Notes: generated by a model from the letters alone, not told the origin. Numbered from the stretch's first letter, positions 1 through 11,337 are shown. The stretch is 64,000 nucleotides of DNA from Bifidobacterium psychraerophilum (GCF_000741705.1 NZ_JGZI01000009.1:496001-560000), one strand, 5' to 3'. Numbers and translations are program-made.

Positions 1-328
1 GGAGCGCGTCGACGGCGGTGCCTTCCCGGCCGATAACGACACCCTCGCCTCCGAGGACTTCCTGAGCATGACCTCACTCAAGGATGCCGATGGCAAGGAT
101 AACGAGTACTTCGGCGGACAGGAGTTCAACAAGGAGCTGGCAAAGGCGGCGGCCAATGTCATCACCGGCTACAAGTTCCTGCCATTCGAGGTCTATGCGC
201 GAGGCGTGTTCGCCGACGATGTCGGCGGGGCCTTCACCGATAAGTCGATCACCCTCCAGGAGGGGATCGCAGCCTGGCAGAAGAACCTCAAGAGTTATGC
301 GGAGAGTCAGGGTTACACGGTGAAGTGA
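1..328 (+). CDS. ABC sugar transporter substrate-binding protein, C-terminal part
   Basis: Only the last 108 or so codons are in the window; the reading frame is open from base 2. The fragment has the look of the C-terminal lobe of a family-1 extracellular solute-binding protein (runs such as GGQEFNKELA and a closing amphipathic helix IAAWQKNLKSYAESQGY). Family knowledge says such proteins are lipid-anchored outside the membrane and hand a sugar to an ABC permease. No permease follows on this side, because the next gene (coaX) is convergent, so the partners must lie upstream of the window or elsewhere. Substrate cannot be told from this piece. Confidence 0.75.
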   Translation, partial: ERVDGGAFPADNDTLASEDFLSMTSLKDADGKDNEYFGGQEFNKELAKAAANVITGYKFLPFEVYARGVFADDVGGAFTDKSITLQEGIAAWQKNLKSYAESQGYTVK

Positions 329-460
329 AGTAACACAGTGCAGTCAAGTAACGCGGTGAAGTGAAGCTCCACAGTGCAGTGTGAACTAGCACATGCAGTT
401 AAGCAGCACGGTGCAGTGAAGTGAGACAGTGGAGTGAAGCAGCGCAGTGCGGTGGGACCG
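322..460. repeat. Degenerate short tandem repeat (AGTGMAGTGAAG-like)
   Basis: Starting at the stop codon of the binding-protein gene, about 140 bases are built from imperfect copies of a 10-14 base unit around cagtg/aagtgaag (for example gtgaagtgaag at 320-330 and 356-364, cagtgcagt at 336-345 and 372-380, gtgcagtgaagtgag at 411-425). Unit spacing is irregular. No CRISPR-type regularity and no coding potential is seen. Confidence 0.6.
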
Positions 461-498
461 CAAGCTGAAGTGGGGCTTCACCGATACGCAGGGGTCAT

Positions 499-543
499 GG
501 CGGCGGGGCCGCAGCGAATATCCTTCGCTGCGGCCCCGCCGCC
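499..543. terminator. Perfect 19-bp hairpin between convergent genes
   Basis: Arms 499-517 and 525-543 are perfect reverse complements (GGCGGCGGGG... / ...CCCCGCCGCC) around the 7-base loop ATATCCT. It lies between the convergent binding-protein gene and coaX, which fits a bidirectional terminator. It has no T run on the plus side. Confidence 0.75.
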
Positions 544-608
544 CGCATATCCGGATCCGCCGTTTTCGACCAGGTCGAAAGGGGTGGCCTCAGGTCAGTC
601 CGCGAAAC

Positions 609-1379
609 TCAGCGTCGCGTGTTCCTGGCATAGATCAACGCCATCCCCTTGAACAGCAGATTCGGGTCATAGGTGTCTACCGCGTCGATGTCGTGCGCGA
701 ACACCCTGCCGAGTCCGCCGGTGGCGATGACTGTGAATTCCGATGCCAGCTCCTGCTGGAACTGCTCGATGGTGCGTTCCACACCACCGAGGAAGTTGTA
801 ATACAGGCCCGCCTGCATGGCGGAGCGTGTGCTCGATGCGAGGATGGTGTCCGGTTTGATGATCTCCACCTCCGGAAGCTGGGCGGTCTGCCCCCACAGG
901 GCGGCGGCGCCCGATTGGATGCCCACGGTGATGAGTCCTGCGGTCAGCGCCCCCGTGGCGTCGACGTAGGCGTATGTGGTGGCGGTCCCGAAATCGATGA
1001 CGAGTGCCGGGCCGCCGTATACGAAGTAGGCCCCCGCACAGCCCGCCAGGATGTCGCCGCCCACGGAGGCGGGATCATCCATGCGAATGTTGATTCCCGT
1101 TTTGATGCCGGGGCCGACGATCATCGGGTCGATGTCGAAGAACTTGATGATCGCCGATCGGAACGAGTACATGACCTTGGGCACCACGGATGTGATGATC
1201 ACATCATCCACATCATCTGCCTGGTAGCCGCTCATATTCAGGAATTCCTTGATCATCAGGCCGTACTCGTCCGACGACCGGCTTGTTTTCGTGGTGATCC
1301 TGTAGCTTCCCGCGATCGTCGAGTTATCCATGAATCCCAGGACGATGTTGGTGTTTCCGATGTCAACGGCGACGAGCAT
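609..1379 (-). CDS. coaX: Type III pantothenate kinase CoaX
   Basis: 256 residues, the usual size for the family. It phosphorylates pantothenate in the first committed step of coenzyme A synthesis. The N-terminal phosphate-binding motif DIGNTN is at residues 5-10, the second nucleotide motif IDFGTATT near 128-135, and ATGGL in the C-terminal part. The pocket usually read as G-x-D-R reads VGGDILAG here, so the arginine normally following the aspartate is not obvious. The start at 1379 was chosen over longer readings because GAAGGAG lies 7-13 bases upstream and MLVAVDIGNTN is the family's N-terminus. Monocistronic; divergent from the peptide transporter and convergent with the upstream binding protein. 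Confidence 0.9.
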   Translation of the reverse strand: MLVAVDIGNTNIVLGFMDNSTIAGSYRITTKTSRSSDEYGLMIKEFLNMSGYQADDVDDVIITSVVPKVMYSFRSAIIKFFDIDPMIVGPGIKTGINIRMDDPASVGGDILAGCAGAYFVYGGPALVIDFGTATTYAYVDATGALTAGLITVGIQSGAAALWGQTAQLPEVEIIKPDTILASSTRSAMQAGLYYNFLGGVERTIEQFQQELASEFTVIATGGLGRVFAHDIDAVDTYDPNLLFKGMALIYARNTRR

Positions 1380-1636
1380 GGGGATCTCCTTCGAAGGTGT
1401 GAGCAGTCCGTTGCTTGCTGGTCCGGCAAGGGGCAATGGTCATTACAGTAGCCGCATGGGCCTGTTCTCAGCATAATCGCAGGACCATCACCACAAATTC
1501 TATGTCCGTTGTTAGGATGGATTCCGGTGGTCGACCCGGATTCGGGCGGCCAATCGCAGCTTTTCTGACCGCGGCTTCGGGCATCCCAGGGTGCCGGGTG
1601 TCGCTGTCATGGGAGCCATGAACGAAGAGAGCAACA

Positions 1637-3376
1637 ATGTCGGGAAACATTGAACCAGGAACCACTGAACCGGAAAACAAAGAACCGGAAAATATCGAAG
1701 CGGAAAGCACCGCGCCGGGCGGCACAGGACCGGGAAACAAGGATTCTGCCGGGCCGCAGCCGGAATACGACGCATCCACAAGTGAGACCACCCCGGACGC
1801 AGCCTCCGGAAGCACCGATGAGACGCTGAACGCACTGAGCAAAAAGCCGAAGGGGCGCAGAAACTGGCTGCTGGCCCTGATCGCGCTTATCGTCGTGATC
1901 GCGGTGTCCGCGGGTGCATGGGTTTTCTCATCCCTGCGTTCGACGCCGGCGTCTACTGGCACCGTGGCGAAAAGCGTCACCATCGGGTTGAAGCTGGCAC
2001 CCACGAACCTCGATATCCGCAACGAGTCGGGATCGGCACTCGATCAGGTGCTTATCGGCAATGTGTATCAAGGACTTGTGGCACGTTCCTCGGAGAACAA
2101 GGTGGTACCGGCCATCGCCAAATCATGGAGCAAATCCGATGACGGCCTGACCTACACCTTCACACTCAATACCGGTATGCACTTCTCCAATGGGGATGTC
2201 CTTGATGCCAATGATGTGGTGTGGTCCATCCGGGAGTTGGTCGATAAGCAATACACCGATGCGGATGTGCTGTCGACCATGAAGTCGATCACCGCCACGG
2301 ACGACAACACCGTGGTCATCACACTCAACAAGCCGTATTCGGCTCTGCTGTGGGCTCTCAGTGGCAGGGCCGGACTGGTGTTCGACAAGGACGCCAGCTA
2401 CGACGCCAAAACGCAGGCGGTGGGTTCGGGTCCGTTCCTGCTCAGTTCATTCAGGCAGGGCGATTCGATCACATTGACTGCGGACGGGAAATACTGGGGC
2501 AGTGACAAAGCGAAGACCCAGGAGATCATCATCCGCTATTTCGCCGATGACAATGCCGCGGTCAATGCGTTGAAAAGCGGGGACGTGCAGGTGCTGGCGC
2601 CCATCACCGAAAATCTCGCCTCGACCTTCTCGAACAACGATGATTACGTCGTCAAAGCCGGTGACGATACCGATAAATTCGTGCTCGCATTCAACTCGAA
2701 GGGGACGTCCACATCCGACAAGCGTGTGCGTCAGGCGATCAGATACGCCATCAACAATGAGGAGCTGATCGCGGCACGCGGTGGTTCGGACGCCGCACTG
2801 GGAGGCCCCATCCCATCCCTGGATCCCGGGTATGAGGATCTCACCGATCTGTATCCGTACAATCCCACCAAGGCGAAATCGCTGCTTGCCGAAGCCGGGT
2901 ATTCCACTGCGAAGCCACTCACCTTGCGTTTTGAGTATGCGAATATCTATGGGACGGAAATCGGCGATCAATTGAAATCCCAGTTGAAAGCCGTCGGCAT
3001 CGATCTTCAGGTGAATGTGGTCGAGTTCTCCGCATGGCTTCAGGACGTGTACACGAATAAGGATTATGACCTCTCGCTGGTGGACCACAACGAAAGCCAC
3101 GACTTCTACCAGTGGGCGGACCCGGAGTACTACTACAACTATGACAATCCCAAGGTCCAGGAGCTCTATGCGAAGGCGCTCGCGGCCACAAGTGACGAGG
3201 AGGAGGAATCCTTGCTGCGCCAGGCGGCGCGTCTCGTCAGCGAGGACGCCCCAGCCGATTGGTTGTTCAACTACAGGGTGACCACGGCCCGTGTGAAGGG
3301 GCTCAGCGGCTTCCCCGTGAATCTGAACCAATCCTTGCTGCCGCTGTGGAATGTGACGATGCGGAATCCCGCCTGA
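1637..3376 (+). CDS. ABC transporter substrate-binding protein, family 5 (peptide type), membrane-anchored
   Basis: 579 residues; binds oligopeptides, nickel or related ligands outside the cell for the permeases encoded just downstream. Residues about 100-579 form an SBP_bac_5-type fold, with the typical run YQGLVARSSENKVVPAIAKSW and a GSGPFLLSSF segment. There is no lipobox. Instead residues 1-75 are a polar, proline/glutamate-rich tail containing EPEN repeats, followed by a KKPKGRR positive patch and one hydrophobic helix at about 77-96, so the protein is predicted to be held by an uncleaved signal anchor with a cytoplasmic tail. First gene of a five-gene operon. Substrate is inferred from family only. 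Confidence 0.85.
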   Translation: MSGNIEPGTTEPENKEPENIEAESTAPGGTGPGNKDSAGPQPEYDASTSETTPDAASGSTDETLNALSKKPKGRRNWLLALIALIVVIAVSAGAWVFSSLRSTPASTGTVAKSVTIGLKLAPTNLDIRNESGSALDQVLIGNVYQGLVARSSENKVVPAIAKSWSKSDDGLTYTFTLNTGMHFSNGDVLDANDVVWSIRELVDKQYTDADVLSTMKSITATDDNTVVITLNKPYSALLWALSGRAGLVFDKDASYDAKTQAVGSGPFLLSSFRQGDSITLTADGKYWGSDKAKTQEIIIRYFADDNAAVNALKSGDVQVLAPITENLASTFSNNDDYVVKAGDDTDKFVLAFNSKGTSTSDKRVRQAIRYAINNEELIAARGGSDAALGGPIPSLDPGYEDLTDLYPYNPTKAKSLLAEAGYSTAKPLTLRFEYANIYGTEIGDQLKSQLKAVGIDLQVNVVEFSAWLQDVYTNKDYDLSLVDHNESHDFYQWADPEYYYNYDNPKVQELYAKALAATSDEEEESLLRQAARLVSEDAPADWLFNYRVTTARVKGLSGFPVNLNQSLLPLWNVTMRNPA

Positions 3377-3485
3377 GCATAAGCAGGGCCTGATGGAGGA
3401 TCGCTCCGTGGTGCAGGCGGGCGCGGCATAATGGTGAGTGTTTCGCCCGGACACGGGCTTCGAAGGGGCGACTAAGGAGATATGC

Positions 3486-4457
3486 ATGCTTGCTGTGGTC
3501 AGGCGTCTGCTGCTGTTCGTGGCGGCCTTGTTCGGCATGTCGCTGCTGGTATTCGCTGCCTTGCGCATACTCCCCGGTGATGTGGCCTCAGTGATGGCCG
3601 GCGTCAACGCGACGCCGCAGCGGGTCGAGGCGCTCCGGGAGCAGTTGGGTTTGAACCGTTCCATCGCGGAGCAGTACGGCAGTTGGCTGGGAGGTGTGCT
3701 GCGAGGCGATTTCGGCACCTCACTGCTCACCGGACGCTCGATCAGCGCGCAGATCGGTGTGAGATCCCAGGTCACCTTTCCCCTGATCGCACTCGGTATG
3801 CTGATCGCCTTGCTGATCGGCATACCGGCGGGTTGCGCAGGCGCATTGGCCACGAGCAGACCCGCGCGCCAGAGCTTCCGTGCGATTTCCATCATCGGAG
3901 GATCCATACCCGCGCTTTGGGGCGGCCTGTTGCTGATCCTGCTTTTCGGCAGGGGAGTGGGGCTTATCGGCATACTGCCCTCGCAGGGTTTTCCGCAGCA
4001 GGGATGGCAGAATCCCCTCCAAGCGGTGATGTCCCTGCTGTTGCCGGCGATGACGGTCGGCATCATCGTCGCCGCAGGCATCATGCGATACACCCGCTCG
4101 GCGCTGAACGAGGTGATGGGCTCCTCCTTCATCGATATGGGGATGGCATGCGGCATGACCAGACGTCAGGCCACATTGCGCATCGGACTGCGGATTATCG
4201 CACCCCAGCTGGTATCCGTGATCGGCCTGACCCTTGCGGAGATGATCACCGGGGTCGTCGTGGTCGAGAATCTTTTCGCGCTGCAGGGACTCGGTTCGAT
4301 GCTGATCACCGATGTGGGCAATCGTGATCTGCTCACGGTGCAAAGCGAACTGTTCCTGCTCTCGGCATTTTTCCTCACCATAGGTCTGGTGGTCGATATG
4401 CTGCATCAGCTCATTGATCCGCGCCTGAGGGCCGTGAAGGGGGGAATACAGCAATGA
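3486..4457 (+). CDS. Peptide-type ABC transporter permease (DppB-like)
   Basis: 323 residues, about six membrane helices. It begins with the DppB/OppB style N-terminus (RRLLLFVAALFGMSLLVF then LRILPGD) and carries the EAA-type cytoplasmic loop around SSFIDMGMACGMTRRQ. The start is the ATG at 3486 because AAGGAGA sits at 3475-3481; the in-frame ATG at 3438 has no ribosome site. It forms the translocation pore with the next gene, whose ATG overlaps its stop (ATGA), a sign of coupled translation. Confidence 0.9.
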   Translation: MLAVVRRLLLFVAALFGMSLLVFAALRILPGDVASVMAGVNATPQRVEALREQLGLNRSIAEQYGSWLGGVLRGDFGTSLLTGRSISAQIGVRSQVTFPLIALGMLIALLIGIPAGCAGALATSRPARQSFRAISIIGGSIPALWGGLLLILLFGRGVGLIGILPSQGFPQQGWQNPLQAVMSLLLPAMTVGIIVAAGIMRYTRSALNEVMGSSFIDMGMACGMTRRQATLRIGLRIIAPQLVSVIGLTLAEMITGVVVVENLFALQGLGSMLITDVGNRDLLTVQSELFLLSAFFLTIGLVVDMLHQLIDPRLRAVKGGIQQ

Positions 4458-5365
4458 ACAGACGTCGAAGCGCCATCGTGCTCACATCGATATGGAGTAC
4501 GGCGACGGGACGGTTCTCACTGATCGTGATGTCCTGCTGGCTGTTGGTCGCCCTGCTGTCGCTGGTATGGACCCCATACTCGCTGTGGGCCACAGACGGT
4601 TTTCATGTGTGGCAGTCGCCCTCATGGTCGCACCCGCTTGGCACCGACGGTAGCGGGGCGGATGTGCTGAGCTGGCTGATGGCGGGATCGGCCACCAATC
4701 TTCTGATCGTGCTGCTTGCGGTAATCCTCACCGCCATATGTGGCCTGCTGCTGGTCGCGGCTATGCTCTCATCCCATCTGGGACTTTCACAGCTCGCCGT
4801 TGTGGTCATAGATGCCTTGATCTCCTTGCCCACGGTGCTGGTGGCGCTGATTCTCGCCGTTCCTTTCGGACCGAGCATCATGGTGATTGTGGTGGCCTGC
4901 TCCTTCGGCTACTCCCTGAACCTGGCACGCATCGTGCGCCCACAGGCCATGCTGGTGGCCCGATCGGCCTATGTGGAATCGGCTCTGTCGAACGGAGCCA
5001 GCGCAGGCAGGGTGTTGATGACCCATATCGTGCCTAATATCCTGCCGCTGCTGTTGGTGCAGCTCTCCATGTGCGCAGGTACGGTCATTCTGGCCGAATC
5101 CGGATTGACGTATCTCGGTATAGGGGTGCCCAGTTCGGTCGCTTCGTGGGGGCATTCCCTCGCCACCTCGGTGAAGTTCATCAATGTCTATCCTCTCGCC
5201 GTGATATGGCCGGGATTGGTGGTCACCGTCGTCGTGGTCGCACTCAATCTCTTCGGTGATGCCCTGCGTGATGCCGTCGATCCCTTGGAGAACCCACGGT
5301 TGCGTAATCCATCCCCTGCTCCGAGCGAAAAGACACAGGAGGCCGCTGATGTCCGTGAATCTTGA
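4454..5365 (+). CDS. Peptide-type ABC transporter permease (DppC-like)
   Basis: 303 residues with five to six helices. The segment WQSPSWSHPLGTDGSGADVLSW matches the DppC/OppC hallmark before the second helix (HPLGTDxxGRDV), and the EAA loop is YVESALSNGASAGRVL. Second pore subunit of the importer. It overlaps the preceding permease by 4 bases and the next ATPase by 17, so expression is tightly coupled. Confidence 0.9.
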   Translation: MNRRRSAIVLTSIWSTATGRFSLIVMSCWLLVALLSLVWTPYSLWATDGFHVWQSPSWSHPLGTDGSGADVLSWLMAGSATNLLIVLLAVILTAICGLLLVAAMLSSHLGLSQLAVVVIDALISLPTVLVALILAVPFGPSIMVIVVACSFGYSLNLARIVRPQAMLVARSAYVESALSNGASAGRVLMTHIVPNILPLLLVQLSMCAGTVILAESGLTYLGIGVPSSVASWGHSLATSVKFINVYPLAVIWPGLVVTVVVVALNLFGDALRDAVDPLENPRLRNPSPAPSEKTQEAADVRES

Positions 5366-6188
5366 GGATCTGAGGATCTCCATCGCAGGGCGGAGCATTG
5401 TGAAAGGCATCTCGATGAGAGTCGGGGACGGTGAGCGCGTAGGTCTGATCGGTGCTTCGGGTTCAGGCAAATCCATGATTGCCAAAGCCTGCCTTGGCCT
5501 GCTGCCGTCGGTTGCGGATGTCCGGGGGTCGATTCGCATCGGGCAACAGGAGATCGTGGGCGCTGATGAGCGCAAACTAGCGGGTATCCGGGGGAGTGCG
5601 ACGGGACTGGTGGTGCAGAACCCAGCCGCCGCGCTCAATCCCGTCAAACGCGTTTTCGATCAGGTGGCGCTGCCCTTGACGTTGCATTACCAACTGGATC
5701 GTGAGCAGATCAGAACGCGTGTGATCGATATGCTGCGCCGTGTCGGTCTCACGGAGACGATCGCCGATAAATTCCCCCACCAGCTTTCCGGCGGGCAGCA
5801 GCAGCGTGTGGCGATAGCCACGGCTCTCGTTACCTCGCCGAAGTTCATCATCGCCGATGAGCCCACCACATCATTGGATTCGATTACCCAGCAGCAGATC
5901 GTCGATGTTCTGGTGTCCCTGGTGGATGATTCGGGGGCTTCGATGCTGTTCATCACCCATGACTTCTCGGTGCTCTCCCGCGCCACCACCCGCTGTGCGG
6001 TGTTGGACGAGGGCGTGCTGGTGGAGGAGGGTTCCACACATGATCTGCTCAGGGAGCCCAAGCATCCGGTCACGCGGATTCTGGTCAACGCCGCAACCGA
6101 GCTGACCTTCCAGAGGAACGCCGTGGGGCAGGGGATCACTGATGGGCAAGGTGTTCACGGCAGGAATGATGAAGGGGCGGCGCGATGA
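5349..6188 (+). CDS. Peptide-type ABC transporter ATPase (DppD-like)
   Basis: 279 residues. Walker A is GASGSGKS near residues 36-43, the signature is LSGGQQQR, Walker B is FIIADEPTT and the switch histidine is in FITHD. It energises the importer at the cytoplasmic face. The start at 5349 is chosen because AGGAGG is 8 bases upstream, although this lies inside the previous gene; the longer in-frame reading from 5256 would only duplicate permease sequence. It lacks the long C-terminal oligopeptide-type extension and ends with a short polar tail. Confidence 0.88.
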   Translation: MSVNLEDLRISIAGRSIVKGISMRVGDGERVGLIGASGSGKSMIAKACLGLLPSVADVRGSIRIGQQEIVGADERKLAGIRGSATGLVVQNPAAALNPVKRVFDQVALPLTLHYQLDREQIRTRVIDMLRRVGLTETIADKFPHQLSGGQQQRVAIATALVTSPKFIIADEPTTSLDSITQQQIVDVLVSLVDDSGASMLFITHDFSVLSRATTRCAVLDEGVLVEEGSTHDLLREPKHPVTRILVNAATELTFQRNAVGQGITDGQGVHGRNDEGAAR

Positions 6189-7084
6189 CCGATTACGATT
6201 CCGCTGCAAACGCGACCTCGGAACAGGGCGCCGTGATTCTTGAGGCAGAGCACCTGGTCAAACGCTACGATTCGAATTGGCGGATGCCTGCGACCTTGCA
6301 GGGACGACGACGCTTCTTCCGCCCGGATTCCTCTGGCGGATCGGCGGGCGCGCCGGGAAGGCCGGCGCCTCCGGCCCTCAACGACGTCTCGGTGCGTGTG
6401 CATGAAGGAGAGTGCCTGGCGATCATCGGAGCGTCCGGATCCGGGAAAACGACATTGACCCGCATATTGCTGGGACTCAGAAGCGCCGACTCCGGCGTCG
6501 TCCGATACAGGGGCGAGGATATCTCAACGGCTCCCGATGCGTTGAGGCGGATTCGCGAGGATTCCGCGATTGTGTTCCAGGACCCCTTCTCCTCCCTTGA
6601 TCCGCGATGGACCGTCGGACGCTCGGTCGGGGAGGCGCTCGCCTTACGCAGGGACGCCCCATCGCGTTCGCAGACGGAGCAGCGTTCACGAGCCGCGATG
6701 AGACGCGTGGGCCTTGATGATGGGGCCCTGTTCGACCGTTATCCGATGGATCTTTCCGGTGGCCAGGCGCAGCGGGTGGCGATCGCGCGCGCACTGGTGG
6801 CTGCGCCTCGCGTGCTGCTGGCGGACGAGGCGATGAGCGCGATCGACATGAGCGCCCGCGTGCAGATACTGCACACCTTGGAGGCGATACGCGATGCCGA
6901 TCCGGCAAGGCCGATGACGATGCTTCTGGTGTCCCACGATTTGGGGGTGGTCCAGCATATCGCCGATTCGATTGTGGTGCTGCGCGATGGTGAGGTGGTC
7001 GAATACGGCAAGGCCGAAGCGATGCTGAGCAATCCCCGGCAGGAGTATACGAAGCAGCTCATCGCCGCCGCCACATTGCGGTAG
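6185..7084 (+). CDS. Peptide-type ABC transporter ATPase (DppF-like)
   Basis: 299 residues. Walker A GASGSGKT, signature LSGGQAQR, Walker B VLLADEAMSAID and switch LVSHD are all present, so it should be catalytically competent. An insertion of about 30 residues rich in Arg, Gly and Pro (around residues 36-65) separates the first strand from the rest of the nucleotide-binding domain. It overlaps the previous ATPase by 4 bases and closes the operon. Convergent with gdhA. Confidence 0.88.
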   Translation: MTDYDSAANATSEQGAVILEAEHLVKRYDSNWRMPATLQGRRRFFRPDSSGGSAGAPGRPAPPALNDVSVRVHEGECLAIIGASGSGKTTLTRILLGLRSADSGVVRYRGEDISTAPDALRRIREDSAIVFQDPFSSLDPRWTVGRSVGEALALRRDAPSRSQTEQRSRAAMRRVGLDDGALFDRYPMDLSGGQAQRVAIARALVAAPRVLLADEAMSAIDMSARVQILHTLEAIRDADPARPMTMLLVSHDLGVVQHIADSIVVLRDGEVVEYGKAEAMLSNPRQEYTKQLIAAATLR

Positions 7085-7132
7085 TCCGTACCTCCCGCCG
7101 GATGCCTGCCTATGCGCAGGATCGCCCTGTTG

Positions 7133-8765
<1,633 letters not shown>

Positions 8766-8984
8766 GTGCAGGATTCCACAGGAACATTCGGAATCATGAA
8801 CCGTACGAATATGACGATGGATTCGATGCTGCACGGATGATGGCACACGGGCATCATGGCACCGGGCGGCCGGCGGCACCGGACCCCTCACTACATCCCA
8901 GGATTCGAATTTCAAGCATCATCCGCAGCTCTCGCAAGGCGCTTACCCGAAGACTTAGCAAAGCACCGAATAAAGCGAGGAATC

Positions 8985-9998
8985 ATGAACATCTCCAAGA
9001 ATGTAGCGGAACTGATAGGTAACACCCCACTGGTCGAACTTCACAGTGTCACCGATGACGTAGAGGCCAGGGTCGTCGTGAAGGTCGAATATTTCAATCC
9101 CGGGGGATCCTCCAAGGACCGAATCGCCGAGCGCATCATCGATGCGGCCGAGCGCAGCGGGCAGCTTCAGCCCGGCGGCACCATCGTCGAACCGACGAGC
9201 GGCAATACGGGCGTGGGGCTTGCCCTGGTCGCCCAGCAGCGTGGATACCGCACGATCTTCGTCGTTCCCGACAAGGTCTCTGAGGACAAGCGTGCGGTGC
9301 TTCGGGCATACGGCGCCGAAGTCATCGTGACCCCAACCGATGCCGGCCCGGATGATCCACGCTCGTACTATGCGGTTTCGGACCGTCTTGCCCGTGAGAT
9401 CCCGGGTGCTTTCAAACCGAACCAGTATTCGAATCCCAACGGACCGGAAAGCCACTACCACACCACGGGGCCGGAAATCTGGCGGGATACGGATCGGCGT
9501 CTCACACATTTCGTGGCAGGCATCGGCACCGGTGGAACGATAACCGGGACAGGGCGATTCCTCAAGGAGGCCTCGCAGGGCGCCGTCCAGATCATCGGCG
9601 CGGACCCCGAAGGTTCCATCTATTCCAATCCCGATGACGTGCATCAGTATCTGATCGAGGGCGTAGGTGAGGATTTCTACCCCCAGGCCTTCGATCCCTC
9701 CATCCCGGACGAGATCGTGCAGGTCAGTGATGCCGAGGCTTTCGACATGACGCGTCGGATGGCCCGTGAGGAGGGATTGCTGGTCGGCGGGTCATCCGGC
9801 ATGGCCGTTGTCGCCGCCCTCAAATCCGCCCGAATGCATGGCCTCGGTAAGGATTCCCTGATGGTGGTGCTGCTTCCCGATTCGGGACGAGGGTACCTGT
9901 CGAAGATCTTCTCCGACGAGTGGATGGGTGAGAACGGTTTCTCCGATGTGCTGAGCCGTGGCACCCAGCGGCCCGTGGTGTCAGGGCAGGCGCAGTGA
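8985..9998 (+). CDS. Cysteine synthase / cystathionine beta-synthase family PLP enzyme
   Basis: 337 residues of a beta-replacing fold-type II PLP enzyme. The cofactor lysine is in GGSSKDRIAER (near residue 44), the substrate loop is EPTSGNTGVG, and the phosphate loop is GTGGTITG. It makes cysteine from O-acetylserine and sulfide, or cystathionine from serine and homocysteine. Because metB follows, and because it lacks regulatory CBS domains yet keeps the EIWRDT style of CBS-type enzymes, a cystathionine beta-synthase role is plausible, but both activities remain possible. The start at 8985 is set by GCGAGG just upstream and by the MNISKNVAELIGNTPLVEL N-terminus. Confidence 0.88.
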   Translation: MNISKNVAELIGNTPLVELHSVTDDVEARVVVKVEYFNPGGSSKDRIAERIIDAAERSGQLQPGGTIVEPTSGNTGVGLALVAQQRGYRTIFVVPDKVSEDKRAVLRAYGAEVIVTPTDAGPDDPRSYYAVSDRLAREIPGAFKPNQYSNPNGPESHYHTTGPEIWRDTDRRLTHFVAGIGTGGTITGTGRFLKEASQGAVQIIGADPEGSIYSNPDDVHQYLIEGVGEDFYPQAFDPSIPDEIVQVSDAEAFDMTRRMAREEGLLVGGSSGMAVVAALKSARMHGLGKDSLMVVLLPDSGRGYLSKIFSDEWMGENGFSDVLSRGTQRPVVSGQAQ

Positions 9999-10150
9999 GC
10001 ATCCGCACAGCCGATACACGAATATACGAGTTTGCGTAACGATGGATTCCCTCCCTCGCGGGCCCGGAATCGCATCACATCCAACAAGGACCAACAAGCG
10101 GCGATGATCGCGCAGATCATGACCGAACGATCAACATATAAGGAATGACA

Positions 10151-11326
10151 ATGGCTAACACTGATTTGAGCACGGCGGATATCGCGACACGGGCAATCCA
10201 CGCAGGGCAGGAGCCGGATCCCACGACAGGGGCCGTGGTGCCTCCCATTTACATGTCCTCGACCTTCAAGCAGGACGGTGTTGGAGGGCTGCGCGGAGGA
10301 TACGAATACAGTCGTTCGACCAACCCGACCCGTGACGCCTTCGATGAGCAGCTGGCGGGTGTCGAAGGAGCGAAACATTCGATCTCCTTCTCCTCCGGCC
10401 TCGCGGCGATCGATGTCCTGCTCAGGTCCTTCCTCAAGCCAGGGGACAATATCCTGCTCGGCAATGATGTGTATGGAGGCACCTACAGGCTCCTCAGCAA
10501 GGTATTCGGTCCTTGGGGCATAGGCCTTGATGTGGTCGATGTCACGGATGTCCAAGCGGTCACGGAGCGTCTGTCAGCCAAGGAGTATGCGGTCGTATGG
10601 GTGGAGACCCCATCCAACCCCCTGCTGCGGATCACCGATATCGAGGCCGTGGTGAGCGTCGCGCACCAGCATGGAGCCAAAGTGGTGGTGGATAACACCT
10701 TCGCATCACCCGCCCTGCAGCACCCCTTGGAGGATGGCGCGGATGTGGTCGTGTATTCCACGACCAAATACATCGGCGGGCATTCGGATATCGTCGGCGG
10801 AGCCGTACTGCTGGATGACGATGATCTCTACGAGCAGGTCGCCTTCCTGCAGAACGCCGCCGGAGCCGTGCCCTCACCATTCGATTCATGGTTGGCGATT
10901 CGCGGGTTGAAGACCCTGGACCTTCGGGTTAAGCGCCATAGCGCCAACGCTCTGGCCCTGGCGGAGCACCTTGAGCAGCGCCCCGAGATCGAGCGCGTGT
11001 GGTACCCGGGGCTTGAATCACACCCGGGACATGCCATCGCCAAGCGTCAGATGCATGGCGGATTCGGCGGAGTGGTTTCGGTGCAACTCGCTGGCGGCAT
11101 GGATGCGGCCAAGCGTTTCGTGGCGGGCACGCGGATTTTCACCTTGGCGGAGTCCCTCGGCGGTGTGGAATCACTGATCGAGCATCCCGCAGCCATGACG
11201 CATGCATCGGTTTCCGGTACTGCGTTGCAGGTTCCCGATAACCTGGTTCGCCTCTCGGTCGGCGTCGAAGGCAAGGACGACCTCATCGCAGACGTCGATC
11301 AGGTCTTGGATTCCTTGCGTGGCTGA
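10151..11326 (+). CDS. metB: Cystathionine gamma-synthase (or gamma-lyase)
   Basis: 391 residues, the usual length of Cys/Met-metabolism PLP enzymes. It joins a homoserine ester with cysteine to give cystathionine, or runs in the lyase direction. The cofactor lysine is in YSTTKYIGGHSD and the phosphate-binding GLAAIDVLLRS region is present. AGGA lies 6 bases before the ATG at 10151; the ATG at 10145 touches the same AGGA and is less likely. It follows the cysK/cbs gene by 150 bases, and the pair forms a transsulfuration unit. A strong hairpin follows. Confidence 0.88.
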   Translation: MANTDLSTADIATRAIHAGQEPDPTTGAVVPPIYMSSTFKQDGVGGLRGGYEYSRSTNPTRDAFDEQLAGVEGAKHSISFSSGLAAIDVLLRSFLKPGDNILLGNDVYGGTYRLLSKVFGPWGIGLDVVDVTDVQAVTERLSAKEYAVVWVETPSNPLLRITDIEAVVSVAHQHGAKVVVDNTFASPALQHPLEDGADVVVYSTTKYIGGHSDIVGGAVLLDDDDLYEQVAFLQNAAGAVPSPFDSWLAIRGLKTLDLRVKRHSANALALAEHLEQRPEIERVWYPGLESHPGHAIAKRQMHGGFGGVVSVQLAGGMDAAKRFVAGTRIFTLAESLGGVESLIEHPAAMTHASVSGTALQVPDNLVRLSVGVEGKDDLIADVDQVLDSLRG

Positions 11327-11337
11327 TACCACACCCC

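Noticed and set aside
322-460. CRISPR-like array
   Set aside because: Units are too short, irregularly spaced and without unique spacers; no cas gene anywhere in the window.
447-1451. 334-codon open frame on the plus strand opposite coaX
   Set aside because: Antisense to an intact coaX whose motifs and ribosome site are clear; high G+C leaves the opposite frames open.
2447-4156. 569-codon open frame on the minus strand opposite the peptide transporter
   Set aside because: Antisense to the binding protein and permease genes; composition of a shadow frame.
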